From positions 5,146,001-5,210,000 of the forward strand of contig NZ_CP150218.1 in assembly GCF_037969875.1 (NCBI RefSeq): 64,000 nucleotides of DNA, written 5' to 3'. The notes below the pieces were generated by a model. That model did no database searches. It saw nothing but the letters and a program-made list of their open reading frames with translations, and had not been told where the DNA came from. Positions 51,887 through 60,583 of this stretch are shown here, piece by piece (position 1 is the stretch's first letter; every line of letters begins with the position of its first letter). The stretch is from Paenibacillus sp. FSL R7-0337 (GTDB taxonomy: Bacteria; Bacillota; Bacilli; Paenibacillales; Paenibacillaceae). A program made the position numbers and the translations under genes.

Positions 51887-54031
51887 TCAGATCAACGGCA
51901 ATATGACCTGGAAAATCGACCCCGTCTTCCCGTCGCTCTCCGCCCGGACACTCCCGCCATGCGCTTGTACAATTTCCCGGCATATCGCCAGCCCCAGTCC
52001 GCTGCCCTCCACGCCCATATCCAGCCCCGGCCGGTCTACCCGGTAATTGCGGTCGAAGATCTGCTCCAGCTGCTCTGGAGGAATACCCATACCGGAGTCT
52101 TGCACGCTGATGACCGCACACCGCGTATCGTTCCCTTCGTCCACGGCCAACGTAAGACGCACCAATCCGCCGCCAGGCGTGAACTTCATCGCGTTCGACA
52201 CCAGATTGAATAACGCCTGCTCTAATCGTTGTGTATCGATCCGGGCAACAGGCTGGACCGCGCTTGAAGCTTCTGTATGCCCGATATCCAGATCGAAATT
52301 CAGCCCCGCATCCCGCACCACCAGCTCATATTGTTCATAGAAGCCGCGCAGGAACTGAATCACCTGAACCGGCTCCATCCGGTATTCCACTTGCCCTGTC
52401 TCCAGATGGGACAAGAAGCTCAGCTCCCCGATCATGCGGTTGATCCTTATCGTATTATCACGGATATACCTCAGGTACTGTTCATTGCGCTCCGGCTTCA
52501 CCCTGTCCATCACCGCCTCGACATAACCCAGCATACTGGACAGCGGCATACGCAGATCATGCGTAATATAGGCTAGCAGCTTCTTCCGGCCTTCCTCGGA
52601 GTGCAGTAAGCGCTCGTACGACAGGCGGAGATCCTCATGGGCGGCGGATAAGGCGTGGGTGCGCTCCAGCACAATCTGCTCCAGATTGGCATTCATCCCG
52701 GTCAGCTTGTGGTTGGCCTCCTGCAGCTCCCGGGCAATCCGCTCTTCATTCGTTGCCGCCCGCGTGAATCTGGAAGAGAGCAGCAGCATCTGGGCAACCG
52801 TGAAGATGAGCAGCCCGAACGGCGAGCTGTTCCCGATGGGGGACCATTCGTTGTAATACAGGAAATCGTTGACCACTGTAGCCAGAGCCACCACCGACAC
52901 CAGCAGGAAGATCAGCGCTCCCTCCATCCGCCGCAAGGCCGCATGAGCCAACCCGACCATCAGATACACCATATGGAGAACCACGACCACACCGATCAGC
53001 AGCAGCATTCGGGAATAGACGAGAGCAGGGGTCAGCACAACTACCAGACAGAGTGCGCCTGTGACGATCCGGGTGCCATAGCGGAACCACCGCGACACGT
53101 AATCCGGGAAAATGCATTCAAAATACATTGTGATCATCCATCCGCCGAGGCATAAGATCAGATACTCCAGCTTGAACTGCAATTCCCACGGAAAGTGAGG
53201 CAGCCACTGGGTAAGCATAAGCTCGCCGTTCAGCAGAGAGCGGACAGAGAACATCACAGTGAACAGGCCAAAGTATAGAGGGGCCCGGTCCTTACGGCGC
53301 AGCATGAACAGCAGCAGATGATACACACCGATCACCAGCAGGCTGGCCGTGATGAACATATCCGCAGCAATCTTCAGATGGGTCCGGACCGTCAACACAT
53401 TACTGCCGCCCAGCTCGATATCCTTGGTGATGCCGCCCCGCTTATGATGGAAGTTCGCGACCTGCATCACCAGCTCCACCGTGTCGCCTTCAGGCTGGAA
53501 GAACACTAGCTTCGTCGCCAGACTCGGCGTCATGCCCTCCTTGTCCTGATCCACCACACCGACCTCTGTCAGCAGCTCTCCATTCACCCACAATTTATAG
53601 GCATGAAAAATAGTAGGCAGCCGCAGAGCCAGCCGCTCCTTTCGATCCTGCTCACTCAGCCGGATCACCAGCCGGAAGGTGGCATAGCCCTCGCTCTTCA
53701 GCGCTTGACCGTCCAGCGGGTAGCCCAGCCAGGAGCTGGGGATGTTGATATACCGGTCCCGCTCAGCCGGTTCCCCGCCTGTCATCCGGCTTCGTATATC
53801 CTCGGGCAAGAGCAGCTTATGCCAATAGAAGGCCCATTCTCCCTGTAACTTCAGGGGATTCGTACGGATAGAGGTATGCGTTAGATCCAGAAGGCCTTCC
53901 TTGCTTCGAGGCTTGGGGGCATCCGGCGTTGAAGACAGGAGGGCATAGCTTGCGATCAGCCCGATAACTACGACCACAGCGATATGTAACCAGATATTAC
54001 GCGAACCGGACCTTAGTATACCCCTCATCAT
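51887..54031 (-). CDS. Sensor histidine kinase with 7TMR-DISM sensor
   Basis: A 714-residue kinase. An N-terminal helix is followed by an extracellular beta-sandwich (~40-220, 7TMR-DISMED type, with WAFYWHKLL and SSWLGYPLDG). Next come seven transmembrane segments (~225-440), a coiled coil, HisKA (YITHDLRMPLSSMLGY) and HATPase with NAMKF, DSGMGIPPEQL and GSGLGLAICRE. The sensor type usually detects carbohydrates or small ligands. Operon with the OmpR regulator. The 259 bp upstream (54032-54290) show no gene. Confidence 0.88.
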   Translation of the reverse strand: MMRGILRSGSRNIWLHIAVVVVIGLIASYALLSSTPDAPKPRSKEGLLDLTHTSIRTNPLKLQGEWAFYWHKLLLPEDIRSRMTGGEPAERDRYINIPSSWLGYPLDGQALKSEGYATFRLVIRLSEQDRKERLALRLPTIFHAYKLWVNGELLTEVGVVDQDKEGMTPSLATKLVFFQPEGDTVELVMQVANFHHKRGGITKDIELGGSNVLTVRTHLKIAADMFITASLLVIGVYHLLLFMLRRKDRAPLYFGLFTVMFSVRSLLNGELMLTQWLPHFPWELQFKLEYLILCLGGWMITMYFECIFPDYVSRWFRYGTRIVTGALCLVVVLTPALVYSRMLLLIGVVVVLHMVYLMVGLAHAALRRMEGALIFLLVSVVALATVVNDFLYYNEWSPIGNSSPFGLLIFTVAQMLLLSSRFTRAATNEERIARELQEANHKLTGMNANLEQIVLERTHALSAAHEDLRLSYERLLHSEEGRKKLLAYITHDLRMPLSSMLGYVEAVMDRVKPERNEQYLRYIRDNTIRINRMIGELSFLSHLETGQVEYRMEPVQVIQFLRGFYEQYELVVRDAGLNFDLDIGHTEASSAVQPVARIDTQRLEQALFNLVSNAMKFTPGGGLVRLTLAVDEGNDTRCAVISVQDSGMGIPPEQLEQIFDRNYRVDRPGLDMGVEGSGLGLAICREIVQAHGGSVRAESDGKTGSIFQVILPLI

Positions 54032-54290
54032 GAAGCCGACCCCAATCTACACAATTCGTCATTTTAAGCTCATTGCCTTAATGATAGCATCATTGCCGAA
54101 AATTGTGTGAAATTGCACTATGTAAAGTTTTCTTTTCTTTCATTAATAGGTTAAATTCCTGTGTAGAATGCGAGTTAAGGAGAAGGAAATGTCGAAAATT
54201 GTAAGGTTGGTGGGTAAGGGAGGGGCTATCCATCGCACACGGGTGCAAGGGGAGCTTCTCCGTGATGCCCTTCTGATGAATAATTAAATG

Positions 54291-54336
54291 GAACAAGGGG
54301 CCTCTCAGTGATCAATCACTGTGAAGCCCCTTGTTC
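54291..54336 (-). terminator. Terminator of the small lipoprotein gene
   Basis: GAACAAGGGGC (54291-54301) pairs perfectly with GCCCCTTGTTC (54326-54336), and CAGTGAT-CA-ATCACTG forms an inner stem. It begins right at the stop codon of the gene ending at 54335, preceded on that strand by AAGCGCAAAT. Confidence 0.8.
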
Positions 54337-54877
54337 ATTTGCGCTTGAAATCTTCTAATATATTGGAGATTCTTAGAATCATGTTGATATCTTTATCTGC
54401 TTCTGTAGGGTTGTCTGGTAAATACAGGCCCCACTCCAAATGCTTACCCTCCGATAGAACAAATCCGGATACGTTAGCGCCGAAGCCGTCTATTCTTGCT
54501 GCATCAAGCGTTAACCGGTCATCCATAAATACCTTCGCTAACAAATTTTCCGTCCCCATGAAAAATACGGGATACGTTAGGTTGCTAAAGAAATCTCTAT
54601 ATTCTTGCTTTCCTGCTTCAGCCAGATAATCCTCAGTAATAATTAATCCGTCATAATGAATAGCAGGATCTTCAACAATATCCTTGAGGTTCTTAGGGAT
54701 GTAGTTAACATTTCTGACGGAATCAAAAGGGACTTTACCCACAATTGCAATCTCTAACAGAGATGAAGGCGGGTGATAAAGTTCTGCTTGAGGGAGAGGA
54801 TCATTTACAACATTAATGTCACAGCCCACAAACAAGATAGCGAATATAGAAAGAAGTAACATTATTTTGAATTTCAT
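54335..54877 (-). CDS. Small secreted lipoprotein, function unknown
   Basis: A 180-residue protein with a lipoprotein signal (MLLLSIFAILFVGC, lipidated Cys ~19). The mature part (DGLIITEDYLAEAGKQEY, YPVFFMGTENLLAK) has no motif I recognise. ATG 54877 is chosen because it directly opens the signal peptide; the longer reading to 54952 would bury it. Stand-alone gene. Confidence 0.65.
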   Translation of the reverse strand: MKFKIMLLLSIFAILFVGCDINVVNDPLPQAELYHPPSSLLEIAIVGKVPFDSVRNVNYIPKNLKDIVEDPAIHYDGLIITEDYLAEAGKQEYRDFFSNLTYPVFFMGTENLLAKVFMDDRLTLDAARIDGFGANVSGFVLSEGKHLEWGLYLPDNPTEADKDINMILRISNILEDFKRK

Positions 54878-55023
54878 GAAAGGAGCATCCTCGTTTCTGC
54901 GGGATAAGGAGCATTTATCTTTTAATATATGGGAATATAATCCTTTCAGCAAGCTATTTAAAAACTACAGAAATGTTGGAATGAATTAGAAAATCGGTAA
55001 TAAAATATAGTACCCTGATGGAT

Positions 55024-55043
55024 GCCCCTTGAAGGGGCCTTTT
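55024..55043 (+). terminator. Orphan terminator-like hairpin in the leader of the transglycosylase gene
   Basis: GCCCC-TTGAA-GGGGC followed by CTTTTT is a textbook intrinsic terminator on the plus strand, yet no plus-strand gene ends here. It stands 70 bp before the transglycosylase start and after an AT-rich TAATAAAATATAG stretch, so it may be an attenuator in that gene's leader. Confidence 0.6.
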
Positions 55044-55107
55044 TAAGCCATAGCATCACTTTATAGGGTTATTTTATGAGGGCAAACGATCTAAGGAGGC
55101 TTGGCTA

Positions 55108-56127
55108 TTGTATACCAAAGTGTCAGCTAGAGCTGTATCCCTGTTGGCTGCATTCGCATTACTGTTCTCCGTGTTCTTCACTGCCTTACCGAATGCAAAT
55201 GCAGCCGCGCGAGGATCGTGGTCGCCGAACACGGCCTATGCGGTGAATGACACCGTAACCTATGGCGGAGGTACATATACCTGTCTTCAGGCGCATACGT
55301 CCCTGACCGGCTGGGAGCCGCCGAATGTTCCTGCACTATGGAAAAACGGCAGCACCACCACACCGACACCAACGCCCACAACGCCACCAGCAACGAACGG
55401 AGCCATCTTCTATGCAGACAGGGACTATGGCGGCAAGGCCGTCACCCTGGGAACGGGCAATTATGTGCTGTCCCAGCTGAACAATGCGGGCATTCCGAAT
55501 GACTGGATGTCCTCGCTCAAGGTACCGAACGGCTGGACAGTGGAGGTGTATGCGGACGATAATTACAGCGGCACCAAGTGGACCTATACATCAAGCTCCT
55601 CCTGGGTCGGCGACAGTGTGAATGACAAGATGTCTTCGGTCAAAATCTACACCGGTTCACCGCCTGCAACCGGCGTCACCCGCCCCTCCGAGGTGCCCAG
55701 CCAGATCTGGACCTATGCCATGAATGTAGACAATAAATTCGGCAAAGGCGGAGATTTCGCTCTACTCCTGAGCGCGGTGATCAAGAAGGAGAGCAGCTTC
55801 GGAGCAGGTCTGCCGGGTAGTCCATCCGCCGGTGACGGCTTGATGCAGGTCGAGCCGAATACACGCGCCGCTTATGCCTCCCAATTCAGCGCCAAATTCG
55901 GCCGCACGTATAATCACAGCAGCGAACAGGATCAGGTAGCTCTAGGCGGACTTATTCTTGATGAGAAGATCGCAAGATTCGGCAACATCTACAACGGACT
56001 CTTACACTATAATGGAGGCGACAACTGGTATCCAGGTGCCACCGATTCCTACGGCCGCCCGATTCTGGCGGATCAGTATGCGAATGCTGTGTACGGAACG
56101 TATAAGGGGTACGGGGGGCAGAACTAA
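55108..56127 (+). CDS. Secreted lytic transglycosylase with chitin-binding and crystallin-like domains
   Basis: A 339-residue exported wall hydrolase. Signal peptide 1-~33 (ALPNANAA), a CBM5/12-type carbohydrate-binding domain (~36-82, GSWSPNTAYAVNDTVTYGG), a Pro/Thr linker, a beta/gamma-crystallin domain (~98-182, FYADRDYGGKAVTLGTGNY) and an SLT/GH23 domain (~195-339) with catalytic E228 in KKESSFG and GLMQVEPNT. It should cleave peptidoglycan or chitin-like glycan. The start is TTG 55108, 8 bp after AGGAGG. Confidence 0.85.
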   Translation: MYTKVSARAVSLLAAFALLFSVFFTALPNANAAARGSWSPNTAYAVNDTVTYGGGTYTCLQAHTSLTGWEPPNVPALWKNGSTTTPTPTPTTPPATNGAIFYADRDYGGKAVTLGTGNYVLSQLNNAGIPNDWMSSLKVPNGWTVEVYADDNYSGTKWTYTSSSSWVGDSVNDKMSSVKIYTGSPPATGVTRPSEVPSQIWTYAMNVDNKFGKGGDFALLLSAVIKKESSFGAGLPGSPSAGDGLMQVEPNTRAAYASQFSAKFGRTYNHSSEQDQVALGGLILDEKIARFGNIYNGLLHYNGGDNWYPGATDSYGRPILADQYANAVYGTYKGYGGQN

Positions 56128-56158
56128 GGGAGTACCTTTCTTCCTTATAAAGAAGGGA

Positions 56159-56189
56159 AAAGACGCTCGGGAATTCCCGTAGCGTCTTT
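56159..56189. terminator. Bidirectional terminator between transglycosylase and phosphotransferase genes
   Basis: AAAGACGCT (56159-56167) pairs with AGCGTCTTT (56181-56189), enclosing the palindrome CGGGAATTCCCG. It is followed by ATTTTGCGCTT and lies between convergent genes. Confidence 0.85.
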
Positions 56190-56221
56190 ATTTTGCGCTT
56201 GTGCCAAGCCCAGGTGAAGAT

Positions 56222-57199
56222 TCATTCCCAATACGGCACGCCGCTGAAGAGGAAAGATTCATTGTTCAGGTAGGACTTAATCTCTCTACTGGCTAATTTA
56301 TTGATATGTCCAGGCAGCCATTCCTGAGAGTCCGGCAAGCCCAACCAGAAATTCATCGTCTCCAGCTGCGCTGCGATGAAGAAGCCTTCTAACCGCTGGG
56401 TATAGTTATCCGGTAACGGATGGTGCATGGAATAAGACTGAAGCAGCTGTTCTCTGAACGAAGGATGGATGTAGGAGAACGTCCAGCCCAAATCCACTAA
56501 GTAATAACCGAACCCGCAAGCGCCAAAATCAATGGGCCGTACCTCTTCTCCATCAAACACTAAATTAGTTGGAATCAGATCAGCATGAATCATGCCCCAA
56601 TTACTGGCGGTCCGCTCCATAGAATTCATCATGTGAATGACCCGTTCGCCTGCACGCAATAGAAGCTCCACATCATCCGCAGCAAGCAGTCCGGCAGCCG
56701 CACGTTCTTTTAGCAGATCAAGAGCTTGCAAGATCCGGGAGCCATCGAAGGCTGGGCGTTCAAAGGCAGCGGGAATGCTCCAGTTCGAGGCTTGCTTATG
56801 TAACTTGCCGATCAATTCACCTATGGCCCCGGCATCTTCTATAGTTGGAATGAAAGGCTTCTGCTCACCCTCCACCCATCGTAACAAAGTGCAGCGGGTA
56901 TGGTTCACGTCCGTAATGAATTCTCCACGAGTATTCTTGCAGGGTGAAGGCAGGGTCACATCGGTATCCAAGGTTAAGGCTTCCAGCCAGACCATCTCGG
57001 ATTGAAGGACCTCCCGCTTACTCCAGATTGGCTCAAGGGCGTCACCTTTGGAGATATGTAACCGGAGGCTGTAACAATTGTTGTCCAGATCAGTGACTTT
57101 GTAGATCGTATTGCCGCTCTGTGCAATGAACTCAACCGATTTGCAGCTTATAGAGTAGTGCTCGAGTGCTTCCATTGCGGTATTCAAGTGTTTATCCAA
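56222..57199 (-). CDS. Aminoglycoside phosphotransferase/homoserine kinase II-like kinase
   Basis: A 325-residue protein-kinase-like phosphotransferase (APH family). The catalytic loop is HADLIPTNLVFD and the metal motif IDFGACGFGYYLVDLG. The N-lobe has YSLRLH with little else conserved. The start is TTG 57199 behind GAGGGAG. Similar stand-alone Paenibacillus genes usually have unknown small-molecule substrates, and resistance cannot be assumed. It shares its upstream region with the divergent gene at 57400. Confidence 0.8.
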   Translation of the reverse strand: MDKHLNTAMEALEHYSISCKSVEFIAQSGNTIYKVTDLDNNCYSLRLHISKGDALEPIWSKREVLQSEMVWLEALTLDTDVTLPSPCKNTRGEFITDVNHTRCTLLRWVEGEQKPFIPTIEDAGAIGELIGKLHKQASNWSIPAAFERPAFDGSRILQALDLLKERAAAGLLAADDVELLLRAGERVIHMMNSMERTASNWGMIHADLIPTNLVFDGEEVRPIDFGACGFGYYLVDLGWTFSYIHPSFREQLLQSYSMHHPLPDNYTQRLEGFFIAAQLETMNFWLGLPDSQEWLPGHINKLASREIKSYLNNESFLFSGVPYWE

Positions 57200-57235
57200 T
57201 CGCAGATCGCTCCCTCATTTATCAAAGTATAATAG

Positions 57236-57319
57236 TACGATAACATAGCTGTTCATGGGCGGGAATGGAACTGTTGACTATATTTGTTTTTTATTGCTAG
57301 GATGGGCATCCATAACTGC
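57236..57319 (+). repeat. Promoter-region repeat, copy 1
   Basis: About 90% identical to 58674-58749, then rejoining it at CATCCATAACTGC (57307-57319 versus 58779-58791). It carries TTGACT (57274) and TAGGAT (57298) with an 18-bp spacer, a promoter-like pair. It lies between divergent genes, as does copy 2. Confidence 0.8.
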
Positions 57320-57399
57320 AATCTGACTTATGATATACTAGAAGGTAAATTTTAGGATGATCCTCAAGATGAGTGAGCAGACAAGGAGATTAACCTTAT

Positions 57400-57888
57400 A
57401 TGCGTAACCGGAAGTTTTTTATAGCTGTGAGAATTCTAGTTGCCGTCCTTCCTATGGTCCTGTTGCTCCAAAATTATGGTACCACCCTTCGGATCTGGCT
57501 CCATCCTGTAACCACAACGATAGGGCAGGTAGCCCCCCTGTTGCCTGACAAGGAGATCACTACCCTGACCTTTATTCCTGGAAATGACGCAAAGAGGAAA
57601 TTCAATATTACCGGCGATGATGATCTTAGCGATCTCATAACCCGTCTCTCCAGCCTGCAAATAAAGGAAAAGAACAAAAGTAACCAAAAAGAGCCCGATC
57701 AATTCGACTCCATATTTTTAAGTGTCCAGGGTGGTCTAAGAGTGATTCTGGATGTCTCCGAAGATAGGAAGGAGCTGCTTCTGCTGAAAATTAGCAAGGA
57801 TAACACAACCACCCGCTGGTATTCTGTCCTTAACCAGGAGGAGATGGAGCAGATCGTCAGCTTAATTATGGCAAAGAGAACAGATTGA
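57400..57888 (+). CDS. Hypothetical protein with N-terminal membrane anchor
   Basis: A 162-residue protein. One N-terminal transmembrane helix (~7-25), then a domain of about 120 residues with strand-helix pattern (ITTLTFIPGNDAKRKFNI, LSDLITRLSSLQI). Its layout resembles the 60583-61044 protein, and both may belong to one loosely related family. AAGGAGA precedes the ATG. Function unknown. Confidence 0.55.
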   Translation: MRNRKFFIAVRILVAVLPMVLLLQNYGTTLRIWLHPVTTTIGQVAPLLPDKEITTLTFIPGNDAKRKFNITGDDDLSDLITRLSSLQIKEKNKSNQKEPDQFDSIFLSVQGGLRVILDVSEDRKELLLLKISKDNTTTRWYSVLNQEEMEQIVSLIMAKRTD

Positions 57889-57891
57889 AGC

Positions 57892-58632
57892 TTACGATTT
57901 CTTGCATACGGTAATAAGGAGCGGCGAGCTGTGGGTGAACGGGGTACGATCCCAGTCCGCATACTGATGCTCGATACGGAATCCGTAACGGGTCAATAAC
58001 TCCGTCAGCGCAGCGGGAGCTGTGAACCGGCAGTCGATCCGTGACTCCGTCCGCTTATCGCCCCAATCGCGAAAAGTTACCCAGTGCATGATGGAACGTT
58101 CCGTATCGTAGGTCTGTGTGCCCGATACCTTGACTACGTTGCCGTCTGAATCGGTGAATTGGCCCCAATCCGTCTCCTCTTCATCGGACAGGTCAGTTCC
58201 TGCGGGATTGCGCGTCTCGAAGATCAGACGTCCTCCGGGCTCCAGATGATTGTAGACTGTACGGAGTAAGGCGGCCTGATCATGATCACTCAAAAAAGCC
58301 TGAAACGCATTCCCTGTTAAATAGATCATGGCAAACCGCTTATCGGAGCGGAAGGTTCGCGCATCAGCTTCGATGAACGCTACAGGCAAGTTCCCGGCCT
58401 TCACCCGCGCATAAGCCAGCATAGAGGAAGCAATATCAACGCCAGTTATGGCCACTCCCGCCTGAGCCAGCGGCAGAGTCGTCAGTCCGGTTCCGCAAGC
58501 CAGCTCCAAAACCTCTCCGGCAGACGCCTTGGCCCATTCCAGATAGAACTGATATTTCCGTGTCTCATCGCCGAACTCCAGATCGTAGTTGATCGGGTCA
58601 CGGTACTCTTCCAGATTGTTGTGCACAGTCAA
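57892..58632 (-). CDS. Class I SAM-dependent methyltransferase
   Basis: A 246-residue methyltransferase. VLELACGTGLTTLPLA is motif I, GVDIASSMLAYARVK motif II and FAMIYLTGNAFQAF the following block. The group contains many proteins of unknown substrate. TTG 58632 is preferred because AAGGAGGAG lies 6 bp upstream; the ATG at 58668 has no ribosome site. It stops 3 bp after the convergent gene ends, leaving no room for a terminator. Confidence 0.78.
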   Translation of the reverse strand: MTVHNNLEEYRDPINYDLEFGDETRKYQFYLEWAKASAGEVLELACGTGLTTLPLAQAGVAITGVDIASSMLAYARVKAGNLPVAFIEADARTFRSDKRFAMIYLTGNAFQAFLSDHDQAALLRTVYNHLEPGGRLIFETRNPAGTDLSDEEETDWGQFTDSDGNVVKVSGTQTYDTERSIMHWVTFRDWGDKRTESRIDCRFTAPAALTELLTRYGFRIEHQYADWDRTPFTHSSPLLITVCKKS

Positions 58633-58673
58633 TGCCAGCTCCTCCTTGGCAATACAAAATAAACGCATAAAGG

Positions 58674-58791
58674 TACGATAGCATAGCTGTTCATAGGCGG
58701 GAATGGAAGGGTTGAGTATATTCGTTTTTTATTGATAGGATGGGCATGAAATGATTAGGAGGGGGATGATCGGATGAACATCCATAACTGC
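58674..58791 (+). repeat. Promoter-region repeat, copy 2
   Basis: Second copy of the 57236-57319 repeat. It differs by about 30 extra bases between GGGCAT and CATCCATAACTGC, which contain the ribosome site AGGAGGGGG and start codon of the truncated ORF at 58774. Copy 1 has lost exactly that part. Confidence 0.8.
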
Positions 58792-58884
58792 TGGGAGGCA
58801 TGGATCGGAAGGTTCAAGGCAGAAGCCACGAGGGTGTTGGGGTTTGCGGTGGGGGAGCCGGAGGAAGGGGGATTTCATGTTTGA
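58774..58884 (+). pseudogene. Truncated gene start (36 codons)
   Basis: AGGAGGGGG sits 8 bp before ATG 58774, an excellent start, and the frame reads MNIHNCWEAWIGRFKAEATR then stops at 58884 with a GC-rich codon pattern. It looks like the start of a longer gene cut off and joined to the AT-rich small gene at 58877. Copy 1 of the repeat carries the first codons (CATCCATAACTGC) too. Parent family not recognised. Confidence 0.55.
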
Positions 58885-59101
58885 TATTTATGAATTTATT
58901 AACTGGACAGTAGAAGGGAAAAGGCAAGTTGTAGTTATTCCTAAGATTGGTGAAGTAATCAGGGGAACAGCTCTAACATTTCAAGATAATATGTTACAAA
59001 TTAAAACTAGTGCTGACACTGAGCAAATAAAAGTTGAAGATATATCTGACATCTTCAGTGTTAGCCAAAAGCCGCAGGTTCCCGATGAACCGTCCATGTG
59101 A
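58877..59101 (+). CDS. Small hypothetical protein
   Basis: A 74-residue protein starting MFDIYEFINWTVEGKRQVVV with a beta-rich pattern (IGEVIRGTALTFQDNMLQIK) and an acidic tail. GAAGGGGGAT precedes ATG 58877. It is AT-rich compared with the sequence before it, and its start overlaps the truncated ORF. The beta pattern is similar to small SH3/Sm-like folds, but I cannot assign a family. Confidence 0.5.
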   Translation: MFDIYEFINWTVEGKRQVVVIPKIGEVIRGTALTFQDNMLQIKTSADTEQIKVEDISDIFSVSQKPQVPDEPSM

Positions 59102-59158
59102 ATTTCGAGTAATTCTGTTCAGCCAGATTATTAAGCCCCCCATAAGGAGGATAATGAC

Positions 59159-59935
59159 ATGTCTGTTCCCTCAATCTCTAGACCATTCTTGTGGTGGTGC
59201 GCCTTGTTGACGGTCATTATCCTCTTGTGTGTTATTGCCTACCGAACAGGGGCCTCATTGTACCACAATCACCAGCTGCGCAAGGATTTCTCAGCTGCGG
59301 CCGAAGCCAGTCCCTATCAACAAGGCATTCCGCTGGAGCAGATGGATCTGGGCGTGTATAGCTCCTATTTTCCCGGCATATCTGGAGAGCCTGCCTATTC
59401 GATAACGCATTTTGTAGAAGCGCCTGTGTCTCTGCAATACTATAGTGAGATTCCAAGCAAGGATACGGCGGTTGCCCTACATATCCCCAAGGGAGCGGTC
59501 ATTGAGGCTATTCCGCAGCATTCTCCAGGATCTTCATTCTATGAGTTAGGGTACGGGTATACCAGCTATCCTACGTATGAGAAGGGATGGCGGTATGTCC
59601 GGCCGTTCAGGACGGCAGAGGCGGCAAGCCCTGGACTGGGTGAGGAGTATTATTATATTAGAATAGACAGCATAGAGGCTGTAATGAAATCAGCGATTAG
59701 AGCAAACAAGCCTTTTCTCACTGCGGTACGTCAGGAATATTGGACCCTGAACCGGGGGACGTATGCCTTCGCACGGCTTATTGACGAGGCACTGTATCAG
59801 AATGGAGCGTACCTCTCGCCGGATCTACCATACCGGATCATGGACTGTTGGAATCTCATGCTGCTGGGGGCAGTGGCGATGATTACGGTTGTCCTGCTAA
59901 GGCCAAGCTCATGGTTCACTCGGATTCGTAGATAG
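59159..59935 (+). CDS. Hypothetical membrane protein
   Basis: A 258-residue protein with transmembrane helices at both ends (~10-28 and ~230-248) and an extracellular region of about 200 residues rich in Tyr and Ser (YSSYFPGISGEPAYS, SSFYELGYGYTSYPTYEKGW). No catalytic motif found. AAGGAGG precedes its ATG. It may form an operon with the genes after it. Function unknown. Confidence 0.6.
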   Translation: MSVPSISRPFLWWCALLTVIILLCVIAYRTGASLYHNHQLRKDFSAAAEASPYQQGIPLEQMDLGVYSSYFPGISGEPAYSITHFVEAPVSLQYYSEIPSKDTAVALHIPKGAVIEAIPQHSPGSSFYELGYGYTSYPTYEKGWRYVRPFRTAEAASPGLGEEYYYIRIDSIEAVMKSAIRANKPFLTAVRQEYWTLNRGTYAFARLIDEALYQNGAYLSPDLPYRIMDCWNLMLLGAVAMITVVLLRPSSWFTRIRR

Positions 59936-60004
59936 CTAGAGAGTATAGGTTCATGCTGCGGGTTTTAAGTAGGAGTCCATAGATAACTGAAAGCTGGTGT
60001 AACC

Positions 60005-60583
60005 ATGAATGTAAATCAAGCGATAAGCTTTATTGATCAGGAATTATCTCAGACATTAAGTGATTATCAAGACTGGTTTGATTTGAAGTCCGACGTCCGA
60101 TCCCTTAAACCGCAGGTTGGATGGAGTATTGAACAAGTATTGGAGCATGTAACCTTAACCAATCACTTTTTGTTGATTCTCATTAGAAAAGGGACGCGGA
60201 AAGCCATTGAACTGTCCAAAAAGAAAGATGTAAAGGCAGTGATTGAATCCCGTCCAATTAATCTACAGGAGCTTGATGCAATAGCTAAGCATAAGGCTTT
60301 TGAATGGATCAGACCAGAGCATATGGAGCCTACAGGAGACAAAGAATTAGGGCAGATTAGAGCATTACTGGAAGAGCAGATTAGCGAATGCAGAGAGCTT
60401 TTGAAGGAGCTAGGAAACGGAGAGGGGCTACTCTACACAACCACAATGACGGTAAACAACCTGGGGAAGCTTGATGTGTATCAATACATCTATTTCCTGT
60501 GTCAGCACGCTAAGCGCCATATTGTGCAAATGCAAAAGGTTATGGATGAGTATACGGGGGCGGGAGGACTGAGGAATTTATAA
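60005..60583 (+). CDS. DinB/YfiT-like metal-binding four-helix protein
   Basis: A 192-residue helical protein with the histidine triad of the DinB_2 fold: WSIEQVLEHVTLTNHF near residue 50 and CQHAKRHIVQMQKV near residue 170. The family includes nickel/zinc-binding thiol transferases. The following gene overlaps its stop by one base. Neighbours give no hint of substrate. Confidence 0.75.
   Translation: MNVNQAISFIDQELSQTLSDYQDWFDLKSDVRSLKPQVGWSIEQVLEHVTLTNHFLLILIRKGTRKAIELSKKKDVKAVIESRPINLQELDAIAKHKAFEWIRPEHMEPTGDKELGQIRALLEEQISECRELLKELGNGEGLLYTTTMTVNNLGKLDVYQYIYFLCQHAKRHIVQMQKVMDEYTGAGGLRNL

Noticed and set aside
52655-53155. Plus-strand frame inside the 7TMR-DISM kinase gene
   Set aside because: His/Gln-rich antisense translation typical of a shadow of a membrane-protein gene.
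54962-55107. Possible c-di-AMP (ydaO-type) riboswitch before the wall-hydrolase gene
   Set aside because: The leader is too short and lacks the conserved purine-rich core; only a hairpin with U-tract is present.
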